Source: DAISKN01 sp963716925 (GTDB lineage Bacteria > Acidobacteriota > Vicinamibacteria > Marinacidobacterales > SMYC01). Taken from it: 64,000 nt of DNA. Position 1 is the first letter of the stretch, and the number at the start of each line of letters is the position of its first letter. Positions 25,135 through 33,989 of the stretch are shown here, piece by piece. The DNA is taken from the NCBI GenBank assembly GCA_963716925.1, contig CAVQUX010000006.1, positions 558,001 through 622,000 of the forward strand. Reading direction: 5' to 3'. The position numbers were made by a program, and so were the translations under genes. Below the pieces are notes generated by a model. The model did no database searches. It was not told the origin of the DNA and saw only the letters and a list, made by a program, of their open reading frames with translations.

Positions 25135-26312
25135 CAGCGGTCGATCTCCCCGAGAACGATGTCCAGGCTCCCGATGATGGCGATGATGTCAGCGATGAAT
25201 TCGCCCCTCGCGATCTCGTGAAAGAGCCCCATGGCGACGAAGCAGGGCGAGCGGCCCTTGACCCGATAGGGAATGAGGCCTCCGTCGCTCACGATGTAGA
25301 ACGCGAGCTCCCCCCGCGGGGTCTCCGTGCGGGCGTAGGCCTCGCCCGGGTTGGGCTTGACTCTCTTCGGGACCTTCTCGTGAACGTCGCCCTCCGCCGG
25401 AAGCTTGTCGAGGGCCTGGTGGAGGATGCGGACGCTCTGCCGCATCTCCTCGACCCGGACGTAGTACCGATCCCAGCAGGAGCCGATGGGGCCGTAGCGG
25501 CCTTGACCGACGGGAATCTCGAAATCGTACTTCTCGTAGCCGCAGTAAGGAGCCTCCCGGCGGACGTCCCACTTGATTCCCGAGCCCCGGAGGTTCGGCC
25601 CGCTGAGGGCGTAGGCCACGGCGAGCTCCGGAGGGATGATTCCGACGGTCGCCGTGCGATCGGTGAAGATCTTGTTGAGGCTCAGAAGGTCGTCGAGCTC
25701 ATCGATGACCGGCGAGAACTCCCCCAGGAACTGGCGGGCTTTGTCCGTCCAGCCTTCGGGGAGATCGTGCGAGACCCCGCCGACCCAGTTGTAGTTGTAG
25801 AGAAGCCGCGCGCCGCAGAGCCATTCGAAGAGGTCGAGAATCTTCTCGCGCTCCCGGAAGCAGTGGAGGAACGGGGTGAAGGCCCCGATGTCCAGTCCAT
25901 AGGTCCCGATGGCGAGGAGGTGCGAGGCGATGCGCTGGAGCTCCGAGACCAGCACCCGGATGGACTTCACCCGCTCGCCTACTTCGATCCCCATGAGCTT
26001 CTCGACCGCCATGGCGTAGGTGAGGCTGTTGGCCATCGAGCCCACGTAGTCCATGCGATCGGTGAAAGGAATGACCCCCTGGTAGTCGATGTTCTCGGCG
26101 TGCTTCTCGAAGTTCCGGTGGAGGTAGCCGAGATGCGGCCGGGCGTCCTTCACGATCTCGCCGTCGGTCTTGAGCTCGATCCGGAGCACCCCGTGGGTCG
26201 AGGGATGCTGCGGCCCCATGTTGAGGATCATCTCGTCGTCTTCGAGATCCTCCGGCTTGAAGGCGTACGCGGAATCGGGCTCGAGGTCCTTGTAAACGCG
26301 TGCCGTGCTCAT
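25134..26312 (-). CDS. nuoD: NADH-quinone oxidoreductase subunit D
   Basis: A 392-aa, 49-kDa-type subunit related to hydrogenase large subunits. NMGPQHPSTHGVLRIELKTD carries the quinone-binding His; LGYLHRNFEKHAENIDYQG and PFTDRMDYVGSMANSLTYA are typical. The nickel-binding cysteines of hydrogenases are replaced, as in all NuoD. It is separate from nuoC, not fused, with 22 bp between them. Confidence 0.95.
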   Translation of the reverse strand: MSTARVYKDLEPDSAYAFKPEDLEDDEMILNMGPQHPSTHGVLRIELKTDGEIVKDARPHLGYLHRNFEKHAENIDYQGVIPFTDRMDYVGSMANSLTYAMAVEKLMGIEVGERVKSIRVLVSELQRIASHLLAIGTYGLDIGAFTPFLHCFREREKILDLFEWLCGARLLYNYNWVGGVSHDLPEGWTDKARQFLGEFSPVIDELDDLLSLNKIFTDRTATVGIIPPELAVAYALSGPNLRGSGIKWDVRREAPYCGYEKYDFEIPVGQGRYGPIGSCWDRYYVRVEEMRQSVRILHQALDKLPAEGDVHEKVPKRVKPNPGEAYARTETPRGELAFYIVSDGGLIPYRVKGRSPCFVAMGLFHEIARGEFIADIIAIIGSLDIVLGEIDR

Positions 26313-26334
26313 CGTCTTGACAACCTTACCTGGT

Positions 26335-26880
26335 CTAGTCGAAAGGACCGACGCCGAGGGTCTCGCCTTCGGACGCGCGCTGAGCGAACTGCTTTCCCGG
26401 TTTCACCGCGATCCCGTGCCATTCCTCGGGCCAGACCCAATCCTTGCGCATCGGATGGCCGGCCCAATCATCGGGAAGGAAAATGCGCCGCGGATCGCTG
26501 TGGCCGACGAAAACGACGCCGAACAGGTCGTAGGCCTCACGCTCGTGCCAGTTGGCGGTGGGCCAGATCTTCTCGACCGTGGGGATCTTCGGATCGACGC
26601 GGGGGAGATGCACCTTCAGAACGATCCAGTGCCGGTGCTTCAGGGAAGACAGGTGATAGACGATCTCGATCCGATCTTCCTTCAGGTAATCCACCGCGGA
26701 GAGGCAGTGGAGGGTGTCGAACGCGAGCTCGGGATCGTCCCTCAGGTAGCGCCCCATCTCGAGCAGAGCGGCTTGATTCACGACGAGGAACGGGTCGATC
26801 GCCTCGAGCTGCGCCTTCTCGATCTTCCCGGGAAACTTCGCGTCGAGCTTCGCCTGGATGTCCGCCGCCGTCAGGCTCAA
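26335..26880 (-). CDS. nuoC: NADH-quinone oxidoreductase subunit C
   Basis: A 181-aa, 30-kDa-type subunit. The signature ANWHEREAYDLFGVVFVGH continues into DPRRIFLPDDWAGHPMRKD. I chose a TTG start at 26880 because it overlaps the nuoB stop (TTGA) and AGAGGTG lies just upstream; no ATG or GTG fits in frame at this position. The protein docks NuoB and NuoD. Confidence 0.9.
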   Translation of the reverse strand: MSLTAADIQAKLDAKFPGKIEKAQLEAIDPFLVVNQAALLEMGRYLRDDPELAFDTLHCLSAVDYLKEDRIEIVYHLSSLKHRHWIVLKVHLPRVDPKIPTVEKIWPTANWHEREAYDLFGVVFVGHSDPRRIFLPDDWAGHPMRKDWVWPEEWHGIAVKPGKQFAQRASEGETLGVGPFD

Positions 26881-27422
26881 GCCGACACCTCTTTCGGCCG
26901 GGCGGGAATCTCGACGTGGCGGGGAGTGCGGCCTTCCCGGGGATCGTCGAGGAGCGACCGCTCGCGGATCACGTCCTGGAGCGCCATGATGCCGTAGAGA
27001 AGCGCTTCCGGCCGCGGGGGGCAGCCGGGCACGTAGACGTCGACGGGAATGATCTGGTCGACTCCCTTCACCACGTGATAACCGTACTGCCAGTAGGGTC
27101 CGCCGTTGTTGGCGCAGCTTCCCATCGAAATCACGTACTTCGGCTCCGACATCTGCTCGTAGAGCCTTTTCACCCGGATGGCCATCTTGTGGGTCACGGT
27201 GCCGGCGACGATCATGAGGTCCGACTGCCGCGGCGTCGCCCTGGGGATGAGACCGAGCCGGTCCCAGTCGAAGCGGCTCGCGCCAGCGGCCATCATCTCG
27301 ATGGCGCAGCAGGCGAGGCCGAACACCATGGGCCAGAGCGCGGACTGGCGCGCCCAATTCACCACGGCGTCCACCCGGGTAAGGATGAACTGTTGGCTCC
27401 CTACGGCTTTGATCAGATCCAT
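26877..27422 (-). CDS. nuoB: NADH-quinone oxidoreductase subunit B
   Basis: A 181-aa subunit holding cluster N2, the electron donor to quinone. The ligands are visible: the tandem cysteines in MVFGLACCAIEMMAAGASRF, the third in MGSCANNGGPYW and the fourth in VYVPGCPPRPEALLYG. It starts 36 bp after nuoA and overlaps nuoC. Confidence 0.95.
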   Translation of the reverse strand: MDLIKAVGSQQFILTRVDAVVNWARQSALWPMVFGLACCAIEMMAAGASRFDWDRLGLIPRATPRQSDLMIVAGTVTHKMAIRVKRLYEQMSEPKYVISMGSCANNGGPYWQYGYHVVKGVDQIIPVDVYVPGCPPRPEALLYGIMALQDVIRERSLLDDPREGRTPRHVEIPARPKEVSA

Positions 27423-27458
27423 GTCACTTCCTTGAGGGCTTGAAATCTGGTCAATCTG

Positions 27459-27878
27459 TCAGGCGGCCTTCGCCGACGACGACTTCGCGGTTCCCGCCCG
27501 CGCAGCCTCCCGGTCCTCGTCGCGGACCCACTCGAGGTCGCCTTTGCGCCAGACGTCCGCGAGACCGAGCCCCAGCATTCCGATGAAAACCATCCCGGCG
27601 GCGAAGCCGATCACCCCGGTGCTCTTGAACGCAACCGCCCACGGGAGGAGCATCACCGCCTCCACGTCGAAGACGAGGAAGACCAGCGCGAAGACGTAGA
27701 AGCGGATATTGAAGCGAACGCCCCAGGGCGTCCCGATCGGGTTCTCGCCGCACTCGTAGGCCATGTACTTCTCGCGGGTGATCTTGCTCGGGCGCACGAG
27801 GCTCGCGACCAAAAGCGTCCCCGAGACGAAGAGCGCTGCCACGGTGAGGAACAGGAGGACACCGACGTATTCCATCAT
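27459..27878 (-). CDS. nuoA: NADH-quinone oxidoreductase subunit A
   Basis: A 139-aa three-helix subunit and first gene of the operon. KYMAYECGENPIGTPWGVRF contains the exposed loop cysteine that changes accessibility in the active/deactive transition; FNIRFYVFALVFLVFDVEAV is the family signature. It is preceded by a leader of about 160 nt from a good promoter. Confidence 0.95.
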   Translation of the reverse strand: MMEYVGVLLFLTVAALFVSGTLLVASLVRPSKITREKYMAYECGENPIGTPWGVRFNIRFYVFALVFLVFDVEAVMLLPWAVAFKSTGVIGFAAGMVFIGMLGLGLADVWRKGDLEWVRDEDREAARAGTAKSSSAKAA

Positions 27879-28041
27879 CTTCGATCCTTCGCGCCGCTTT
27901 TTCCGGCCGAGCCTCTCATTATTTCAACCCGCTCGAGCGGCTGCAACCGGAGGCCCGAGCGCCGAGGAGAAGGAGACAAAACTCTTTTGAGATCAGTGAA
28001 TTCCAAGGACTACCGCCGTGGCAAGCATCGACAAGGCGGGT

Positions 28042-28070
28042 ATTATAGCGACGGGGCCGAAGGCCATCAA
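28042..28070 (-). promoter_or_regulatory. Sigma70-type promoter of the nuo operon
   Basis: On the minus strand TTGATG (28070-28065) and TATAAT (28047-28042) are spaced by exactly 17 bp, facing nuoA. The predicted start near 28035 leaves an untranslated leader of about 155 nt. The rest of the 332-bp gap between nuoA and the DUF4013 gene holds no gene I can see. Confidence 0.65.
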
Positions 28071-28210
28071 CTCAAAAAATATGAAGGGTTTCGGGGCTTC
28101 TCCCGCGGCGGGGCTGTATTAATAATGTGCTCGACCCGGGCAATAGCGAGCCCCCGGGGTGGGCTTGATTCGCTGGTCAGCGCTCTCCCGAGCGCATACA
28201 ATCCCGGTTC

Positions 28211-28951
28211 ATGAGCACCGTGAACCCGTACGTTCCGCCCTCGGAGTCGTCCGTTCGTCCGCCACCGCCGGCTCCACCGCAGCCCGGCGCCTCTCTCGAC
28301 TTCGGGCGGAGCCTCGGCTTCTTCTTTCAGGACCCGAACTGGGTGCAGAAGATTCTCATCGGGTCCCTCTTCACCATTCTGTCGATGTTCTTCGTCGGCG
28401 GCATCTTCATCGCGGGGTATGCCGCGCGGCTGGTGCGTCGGGCGGCGCGCGGCGAAGCCTATCCGCTGCCAGAGTGGGACGATCTCGGAGGAATGTTCGC
28501 GGAGGGATTGGCGGTGATCGGCGCCTACCTCATCCACCTCGTCCCCGCGGTGGCCGCCCTCGGAATCGCCTTCGTGCCCGTCATCCTGCTCGGCGAGCGC
28601 AACGGCGAGCCGTCGCCGGTGGCTATCGTCGTCCTGGTGCTTCTCATGCTCCTGGCGTTCGTCCTGCTCTTCGCGCTGATGTTCTATTTCACCGCGGCCT
28701 TTACCCGGCTCGCGGTCGAGGAGCGCTTCGGTGCCGCGTTCGAGGTCCAGGAGAACCTCGCCTTCCTGAGACGAAACGTCGTCAACCTCCTCATGGCCAT
28801 CGCCGCGTTCCTGGCCTCGAACTTCATCGCCCAGTTCGGGATCCTCCTCCTTTGCGTCGGAATCCTGCCGGCCACTTTCTGGAGTCAGTGCGTCGGCGCT
28901 TACGCGCTCGGCGAGGTCTGGTTCCGAGACTCCGCCAGACCTCGAGCTTAG
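28211..28951 (+). CDS. DUF4013 family membrane protein
   Basis: A 246-aa protein. A Pro-rich cytoplasmic tail of about 30 residues precedes a pattern typical of DUF4013: GRSLGFFFQDPNWVQKILIG, then GYAARLVRRAARGEAYPLPE with WDDLGGMFAEGL, then four to five hydrophobic helices. Members are integral membrane proteins with no established function. No ribosome-binding site is evident, but TACAAT at 28197-28202 lies eight bases before the ATG, suggesting a leaderless transcript. Confidence 0.8.
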   Translation: MSTVNPYVPPSESSVRPPPPAPPQPGASLDFGRSLGFFFQDPNWVQKILIGSLFTILSMFFVGGIFIAGYAARLVRRAARGEAYPLPEWDDLGGMFAEGLAVIGAYLIHLVPAVAALGIAFVPVILLGERNGEPSPVAIVVLVLLMLLAFVLLFALMFYFTAAFTRLAVEERFGAAFEVQENLAFLRRNVVNLLMAIAAFLASNFIAQFGILLLCVGILPATFWSQCVGAYALGEVWFRDSARPRA

Positions 28952-28968
28952 GAGCCGGGAGCGCTCTG

Positions 28969-29640
28969 CTATCGAGTCGCCGGCCGTCGAGCGACCGACC
29001 TCTTTTTTCTCCGGTAGAACCGCTGCGCTTTGGCCCGGTTTCCGCAGACCGTCATATCGCACCAGCGGCGATTTCCGCGCTTGCTTCGGTCGAGGAACAT
29101 CCAATCGCATTTCTCCGAGGCACAGCGACGGATCCGGGGCACGTCGGGTCCCGTGAGAAGCATCATCGCGTCGTGAACCACCGGCCAGAGCATGGAATCC
29201 AGACCCAGCGGATCGGAAGCGTTTCTCCAACAAAGCCCCTCCCTCCGTTGCTCGAGCTCGAAACGCGACAAGGCTCGATGCACCAGTTGATTCCATAGCT
29301 TCAAAGTCTCATCGGCAATCGCTTCTCCGTCGACCACGGCGGCGAGCAGCTGGAACAGACATTCCCGGGCTTGCACGATTCTCCGGCGGGCTCCCTCGGC
29401 CCCTTCGGGCAGGCGTGCGGCTTTCTTCCTGAGATCCCACTCCTGCTCGGGAGTGAGCAGCCCCGCCTGGCGCGCCCAGGCGCAAACATCGTCGTAAGCG
29501 GCCAGGAGCTCGCGCCTCGACTCCAGCGGCCGCATGTCGACGGTATTCACGAAGTCGAGCGCCAGACTTCCGCCGGAGAGCTCGAAGAGAAAACCCTCCG
29601 AGGTCCACTTTCCGCCTCTTCGGACCGCCGCGGGATCCAT
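28969..29640 (-). CDS. CGNR zinc-finger protein (ABATE-like domain)
   Basis: A 223-aa protein from ATG 29640. The N-terminal two-thirds (FELSGGSLALDFVNTVDMRP onward) is the ABATE-like sensory domain, all-helical. The C terminus is a treble-clef zinc finger: CASEKCDWMFLDRSKRGNR with RWCDMTVCGNRAKAQRFYRR, giving the eponymous CGNR. These proteins are thought to be stress-related transcription regulators. TATAGT ends six bases before the ATG, a possible leaderless start. It is divergent from the ABM-cupin gene. Confidence 0.85.
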   Translation of the reverse strand: MDPAAVRRGGKWTSEGFLFELSGGSLALDFVNTVDMRPLESRRELLAAYDDVCAWARQAGLLTPEQEWDLRKKAARLPEGAEGARRRIVQARECLFQLLAAVVDGEAIADETLKLWNQLVHRALSRFELEQRREGLCWRNASDPLGLDSMLWPVVHDAMMLLTGPDVPRIRRCASEKCDWMFLDRSKRGNRRWCDMTVCGNRAKAQRFYRRKKRSVARRPATR

Positions 29641-29749
29641 GCGACCACTATAACCTACAAAACTATTTGACGGGTTACGAAGCTCGAAGTAGCATATAAC
29701 CGGTAAACACATTTTGCAGGGTATTGACATTTCGACCCGGGAGGACCCA

Positions 29750-30418
29750 ATGTCGTGGATCGCGCGAGTGTGGTTCGGCAAGACGAAGAGCGAACGCATC
29801 GATGAGTACGTCGAGTACGTCCGGCGTACCGGTGTGAGAGAACTGACCGAGACCGAAGGAAACCGCGGGGTGCTGGTACTGACGCGCGCGGACGAAGAGA
29901 TCTCGGAGATCGGCGTCGTTTCCTTCTGGCGTTCGCTCCGAGACGTCAAGAGGTTCGCCGGGGAGAACGTGAGCAAGGCGGTGTACTACGAGAAGGACCG
30001 CGAGTATCTGCTTGCCATGGAACCGGAGCTGCTGCACTACGAGGTCCCGATCGCAGAGGGAGTGAGGTTCGAAGGCGACGGAGCCGGGCCGCGCCGAACC
30101 GCCGAGGACTCCCTGCAATGGAAGCACAAGGAAGACGCGAAAGCGGAAGCCCCCTATCCGGGTGTCCGCGTCCGCCGCCTGTGGAGCGGCGATCGGGGAG
30201 TCCGCGCGGTCCTGGTAGAGATCGACGCCGGGTGCCGTTTCCCCGAAGTCGATCGCCACGACGCGGGTCCGGAAGAAGTCTACGTCGTCTCCGGAGTATT
30301 CAACGACGGTGAGAGGGACTTTCCGGCCGGCACCTTCATCCACAATCCGAGAGGCTCGTCCCACGTGCCTCAGTCGGAGAACGGCTGCGTTTTGTTTCTC
30401 TTCTATCCGGAGGGATGA
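29750..30418 (+). CDS. ABM-like domain fused to a ChrR-type cupin
   Basis: The start is ATG 29750 with GGGAGG six bases upstream, giving 222 aa. Residues 1-105 look like a dimeric alpha/beta barrel (antibiotic biosynthesis monooxygenase-like: SWIARVWFGKTKSERIDEYV, EIGVVSFWRSLRDVKRFAG). Residues 125-222 form a cupin of the ChrR anti-sigma C-terminal type (GPEEVYVVSGVFNDG; FPAGTFIHNPRGSSHVPQSE) with metal-ligand-like His/Glu. A role in sensing or handling an oxidant is plausible, not shown. The stop overlaps the next ORF (ATGA). Confidence 0.7.
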   Translation: MSWIARVWFGKTKSERIDEYVEYVRRTGVRELTETEGNRGVLVLTRADEEISEIGVVSFWRSLRDVKRFAGENVSKAVYYEKDREYLLAMEPELLHYEVPIAEGVRFEGDGAGPRRTAEDSLQWKHKEDAKAEAPYPGVRVRRLWSGDRGVRAVLVEIDAGCRFPEVDRHDAGPEEVYVVSGVFNDGERDFPAGTFIHNPRGSSHVPQSENGCVLFLFYPEG

Positions 30419-30611
30419 ACATGGGAGACCCGGTCGTCTATCGTTCGAGAGTGCGTATCGAGCGCATCCAGATCACGGGGGGGCCGCTGCTACCTGCCCG
30501 TCGAGCCCGATCCGGTCCTCTTCGGCGTGCATTCCGATATTGCGACCCATTATGGAGTGGACGACGTCCAGGCGCCGACTCAGAGTCAATGTCGAGAGGC
30601 TGCGCCGTCTC
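30415..30611 (+). pseudogene. Truncated OsmC-like ORF with G8 frameshift
   Basis: ATG 30415 overlaps the preceding stop and encodes MNMGDPVVYRSRVRIERIQI. At a run of eight G (30476-30483) the sense shifts frame to CYLPVEPDPVLFGVHSDIA and THYGVDD. E-P-x-P-V-x-F-G-V-H-x-x-I-A-x-H-Y-G-V is how I remember the N terminus of some OsmC-family peroxiredoxins. After about 30600 the similarity ends and the frame runs into the convergent gene, so the rest appears lost. Confidence 0.35.
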
Positions 30612-32741
30612 TCACTTCGCGAGCGGGTCGGGGCGGAGTTGGAACTTCAGGACCTTGCTCGTCGTTCCCTTGCCGCCTTCCATGTGAAACGGTGCGCGGG
30701 TGCTCACCGTCGCCCACAATCCCCTGCCCTTCCAGCCGGCGTCCGGATCGTCGATTCGCCCATCCATCCATTTGGTGTAGAAACCCAGAGGATAGGGGAC
30801 GCGGAGAACGACCCATTTTCCGTCCTTCAGAGCCAGCAGTCCCTCGGAGGCGTTCCCGGTATCGATGGGAACGCCGCTCCCCAACCCGAAGGTGTCGAAC
30901 CAATCGACCCACGTGTAGTAGCTCGCCTCGGCGCTCCCGGAATCGGCGACTCCCTTGAGCTGCGGCAGGGGCTCGGGGTAGAGGGTCCAACCCTCGGGAC
31001 AGTGCTGACCGGTCGCCGTCGGCCCGTTGAGTGGTCCCTTGCACTTCCGGCGGTCGAAGCTTCCGAGGTGTCCGCTCGCTAGAGCGGCCCACACCACCCC
31101 GTCGCGGTCGATGTCCATGCCCCGCGGGGAGAAGCCCTGGACGGCCGGGTTCGAGTTTCCCACCGGCGGCTCGTACACTTCCGCGAGCGCCGTCTCCGGC
31201 GGATTCGACCCCGGATCCAGCCGGACGGCTGCGCCGGGAAAGCCGAGCACCGATCCCCAGACCGAGCCGTCCGGGGCCGGGGCCACCGAATAGAAGGCGC
31301 CGCCGAACCGCTTGTCCTTCCCGGGATCGAGAGGTTCGTCGGGCTCCACGTAGTCGTCTCGTCTCCCGTTGCCGTTCGTGTCGAGGATGAGAGCGGTCCA
31401 GCCTTGGGAGCCGGCCTCGTCGCCGGTCTCATCGAATCTCTTCGTGTTCAGCCAGCCGACGACCTGGCCGCCGCCGCTCGTCCAGAGGGTGTTGTCGTCG
31501 TCCTCGGCGAACATCAAGTGGTGGGTGGCGAAGCAAGTGCTGATGTGAGTGAGCTCTTTGGTCTTCGGATCGTAGACCGCGAGGTGGCGGCTCGCTCTCG
31601 GAATGGGAAACAGCTTCGCCGACGGGTGAGTCGATCCCTCTTTGCAGTAGTCGGGATTGTCGGAAGGGCGCACGGCGGAGGTGATCCAGACCCGCCCCCT
31701 CTCGTCGAGCATCGGATTATGCACGTTGTTCTTGCTCGTCCAGAGAACGTCCTCGTTCCAGTAAGGGGACGGCGCCGGCATCTTGGCCGAGGTCGGCGGT
31801 GTCGCGGGATCCCGCACCGTCAGCTTCACCTGGCCGGTGGTATGGCGGACCGGGTCCAGAACCGGAAGGTAGTCGGCGCTGAGCTCGAGCGCTCCGTAGA
31901 TGAGACCGTTCGCGTTCAGCGTCGGGTTGCGTCTGTCCGTCGAGACCTCGTCGTGCAGGTACGCTTTGGGATCGGCCCAGTCCCACTGGGTGATGACGAC
32001 GTTTCGCTCCATGCCCTGAGGCCGCGGCGGCGCCGGCGGGAGCTCTCCGGCTTCGATACGGGAGGTCCAGTCGGCGAACATCGCGAGCCCGCGCTTCGAG
32101 CCGAGGGTTTCGAGCCCGCTCATCATGTTTCCCCCCGCCTGTCCGGACTGGAGGCGCCGGTGCCAGGCCGCAACCGGGCTGTCGAACGTCCCGAGACCTT
32201 CGGGGAATTCCCGCGTCGCCTTGTTGCCCAGCTGATGACAGGCCCAGCATCCCCCCGATTTCAGATTCCTGAGAAACTGCGCCTGGGATTTCATCTCCGG
32301 CGAGATGCCGTTGCCGTCGGGTCCGGTTCCCGGGAACTCACTCGCCTCGGGGACATGGAGCATTGAGAACCAGTACCCGGCGGGGTAGTACTGCGCCGCC
32401 GCGCGCGGGTTGGGCGCCAGGACGGCCGTGAGGTTCAGCGTCCTGCCGGGTGTCGCTCGAACTCTGCGCGAATCGACAAGGCCGTATCCCCGGACCCACA
32501 GGCCGTAGCTCGCCGGTGGAAGATCGGGCATCAGGTAGCGGCCCTGGTCGTCGGTGACCACGATCTTGACGTATCGAGTGGGAAGCTCGCTCGTCTCCGC
32601 GATCACCCACACGCCCGCTTCCGGCCCTCGCTTGCTCTCGACGACTCCGCCGATGTCGTCGTTGTCGACGTGCACCCCCTGGCCGAAAGCCATCATCGCC
32701 CCCGAGGTCACCAGGAACACCAGAACCATCGTCGTTCTCAT
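30612..32741 (-). CDS. Exported monohaem protein with carboxypeptidase-regulatory-like domain and beta-propeller
   Basis: The ATG at 32741 follows AGGAGGG and gives 709 aa with a signal peptide (MVLVFLVTSGAMMAFG). Residues 25-110 form a carboxypeptidase-regulatory-like beta sandwich (IGGVVESKRGPEAGVWVIAE, DDQGRYLMPDLPPASYGLWV). Next is one haem-c site, CWACH, at residues 165-169. The remaining 500 residues have propeller-type repeats (NNVHNPMLDERGRVWITSAV, LMFAEDDDNTLWTSGGGQ, RGMDIDRDGVVWAALASGH). A regulatory domain, single haem and vgb-lyase-like propeller is a recurring architecture in soil and marine bacteria. It is likely a periplasmic oxidoreductase or lyase; the substrate is unknown. 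Confidence 0.75.
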   Translation of the reverse strand: MRTTMVLVFLVTSGAMMAFGQGVHVDNDDIGGVVESKRGPEAGVWVIAETSELPTRYVKIVVTDDQGRYLMPDLPPASYGLWVRGYGLVDSRRVRATPGRTLNLTAVLAPNPRAAAQYYPAGYWFSMLHVPEASEFPGTGPDGNGISPEMKSQAQFLRNLKSGGCWACHQLGNKATREFPEGLGTFDSPVAAWHRRLQSGQAGGNMMSGLETLGSKRGLAMFADWTSRIEAGELPPAPPRPQGMERNVVITQWDWADPKAYLHDEVSTDRRNPTLNANGLIYGALELSADYLPVLDPVRHTTGQVKLTVRDPATPPTSAKMPAPSPYWNEDVLWTSKNNVHNPMLDERGRVWITSAVRPSDNPDYCKEGSTHPSAKLFPIPRASRHLAVYDPKTKELTHISTCFATHHLMFAEDDDNTLWTSGGGQVVGWLNTKRFDETGDEAGSQGWTALILDTNGNGRRDDYVEPDEPLDPGKDKRFGGAFYSVAPAPDGSVWGSVLGFPGAAVRLDPGSNPPETALAEVYEPPVGNSNPAVQGFSPRGMDIDRDGVVWAALASGHLGSFDRRKCKGPLNGPTATGQHCPEGWTLYPEPLPQLKGVADSGSAEASYYTWVDWFDTFGLGSGVPIDTGNASEGLLALKDGKWVVLRVPYPLGFYTKWMDGRIDDPDAGWKGRGLWATVSTRAPFHMEGGKGTTSKVLKFQLRPDPLAK

Positions 32742-32880
32742 GCCAGCCCTCCTGACGCTTTCCGCGGCGCTCAGGTTCGCACTTGCTTGACTGTCAGGCA
32801 AGCGAGATCGTGCTTGGTTCGGGGATCCCGGGTGATTCGGAGACTCGGCCGGCCGGCTTCGGCAGCGGCCTGGCAACCGA

Positions 32881-33666
32881 TTATCGCACCGAACGCCGCC
32901 GTGCCAGGCGACGCAAGGCGAGGACCGATAACCCAAGGCCCAAGAGGAGCGTAGTGGACGGCTCGGGAACTCCCGGAGGCGGCGGTGACACGGGCGCGTA
33001 GATCGCGTAGAGGCCCAAGCCAGAGGCGCTTACCAGCACCTGGTTGGAGGGATCCAGAGGGTCGAGGTCGAGGACCGTATTACCGTTGTTCTGATAGAGG
33101 TGGTCGACGTTGTCGAAAATCGGGTGGGTGGAATCGATGAAAAGGTCGCCCTGAACTCCGTTGTATGGAAAGGTGAGCCGCAGACCGAAGTGATTCAGAA
33201 AGTTGTTCCAGCGCGCGGCTTCGGTGACGGGTCCGCCCACTCCCGTTCCCGCGGCCAGGTACACGTTTCCTCCGCCCTCGACGTAATCGATGAGGATCTG
33301 GATGTAGTTCGGGCTCGCTGGAGCCTCGCCGGCGAGGAAGATTCCGTCGAACGTCTGGAGCGTGGGGAGATCGAAGGCGTAGGGGACCGTGGGGTGCGTC
33401 GTGAATACGTGCCCGCCGCCCGAAAGGGCAGCGGCGAGCCTCGGCTCGGTCAGCCCGAAGTTGCTGGAGTAGGCGTGGAAGACGCCGCTGGACCCACCCG
33501 TGAACCAGTCGGCGACGTTGTTGGCGAATATGCCGGGGTCGTTGATGGGGTCGAAGAACCCCCGATTGCTCAGCGTCCACTCGTCGTTGTCGACGACGAT
33601 CCTCCCGGCGGTCGCCGGACAGGCCATCAGCAGGATGGGAATTAGAGCCCGCAGCGGTCTGGGCAT
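32881..33666 (-). CDS. PEP-CTERM sorted surface protein
   Basis: The ATG at 33666 follows GGAGG. The 261-aa product has a signal peptide (RALIPILLMACPATAG), a globular part with DUF4350/ThuA-like features (DGIFLAGEAPASPNYIQILI and DYVEGGGNVYLAAGTG), and a C-terminal sorting signal GVPEPSTTLLLGLGLSVLAL then RRLARRR. The PEP motif, hydrophobic helix and Arg cluster are recognised by exosortase/EpsH systems, so the cell should encode one elsewhere. Confidence 0.9.
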   Translation of the reverse strand: MPRPLRALIPILLMACPATAGRIVVDNDEWTLSNRGFFDPINDPGIFANNVADWFTGGSSGVFHAYSSNFGLTEPRLAAALSGGGHVFTTHPTVPYAFDLPTLQTFDGIFLAGEAPASPNYIQILIDYVEGGGNVYLAAGTGVGGPVTEAARWNNFLNHFGLRLTFPYNGVQGDLFIDSTHPIFDNVDHLYQNNGNTVLDLDPLDPSNQVLVSASGLGLYAIYAPVSPPPPGVPEPSTTLLLGLGLSVLALRRLARRRSVR

Positions 33667-33989
33667 GACTCCTCCAAGAAGACTCGGCGCGTCGCTTTGT
33701 ATAGGAGCGGCTATGGTAGCACCGATGTCAACCGTTGTCCGAAGAAGATCGGAAGAATCGTCGCGGGTCTCCAAGGAATCGGCGCCGCTACAGGGAATCC
33801 CGTATATCCGGGGCTCCGACCTCGGCCGAGATTTCCGGAATGCGCGGGAGGCGGCTATCGGCGACTGGCGCGGATCGCCCGCTCCCGGAGCCGGGGCGAC
33901 TTTCGACTCCTGAACTCCGCGCCGCCGGTGCGATCCATCACTGACCATGCGAAAGGCCGGACTTATTCTGAGCGACGCGACATCACGGC
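33667..33989. other. Intergenic stretch without a recognised gene
   Basis: About 320 bp between divergent genes. TATTCT near 33964 resembles a -10 for the ARPP-1 gene. No open frame here looks like a protein. Confidence 0.35.

Noticed and set aside
29720..29750. TTGACA at 29725 as a consensus -35
   Set aside because: No -10 element lies 15-19 bp downstream before the ATG at 29750.
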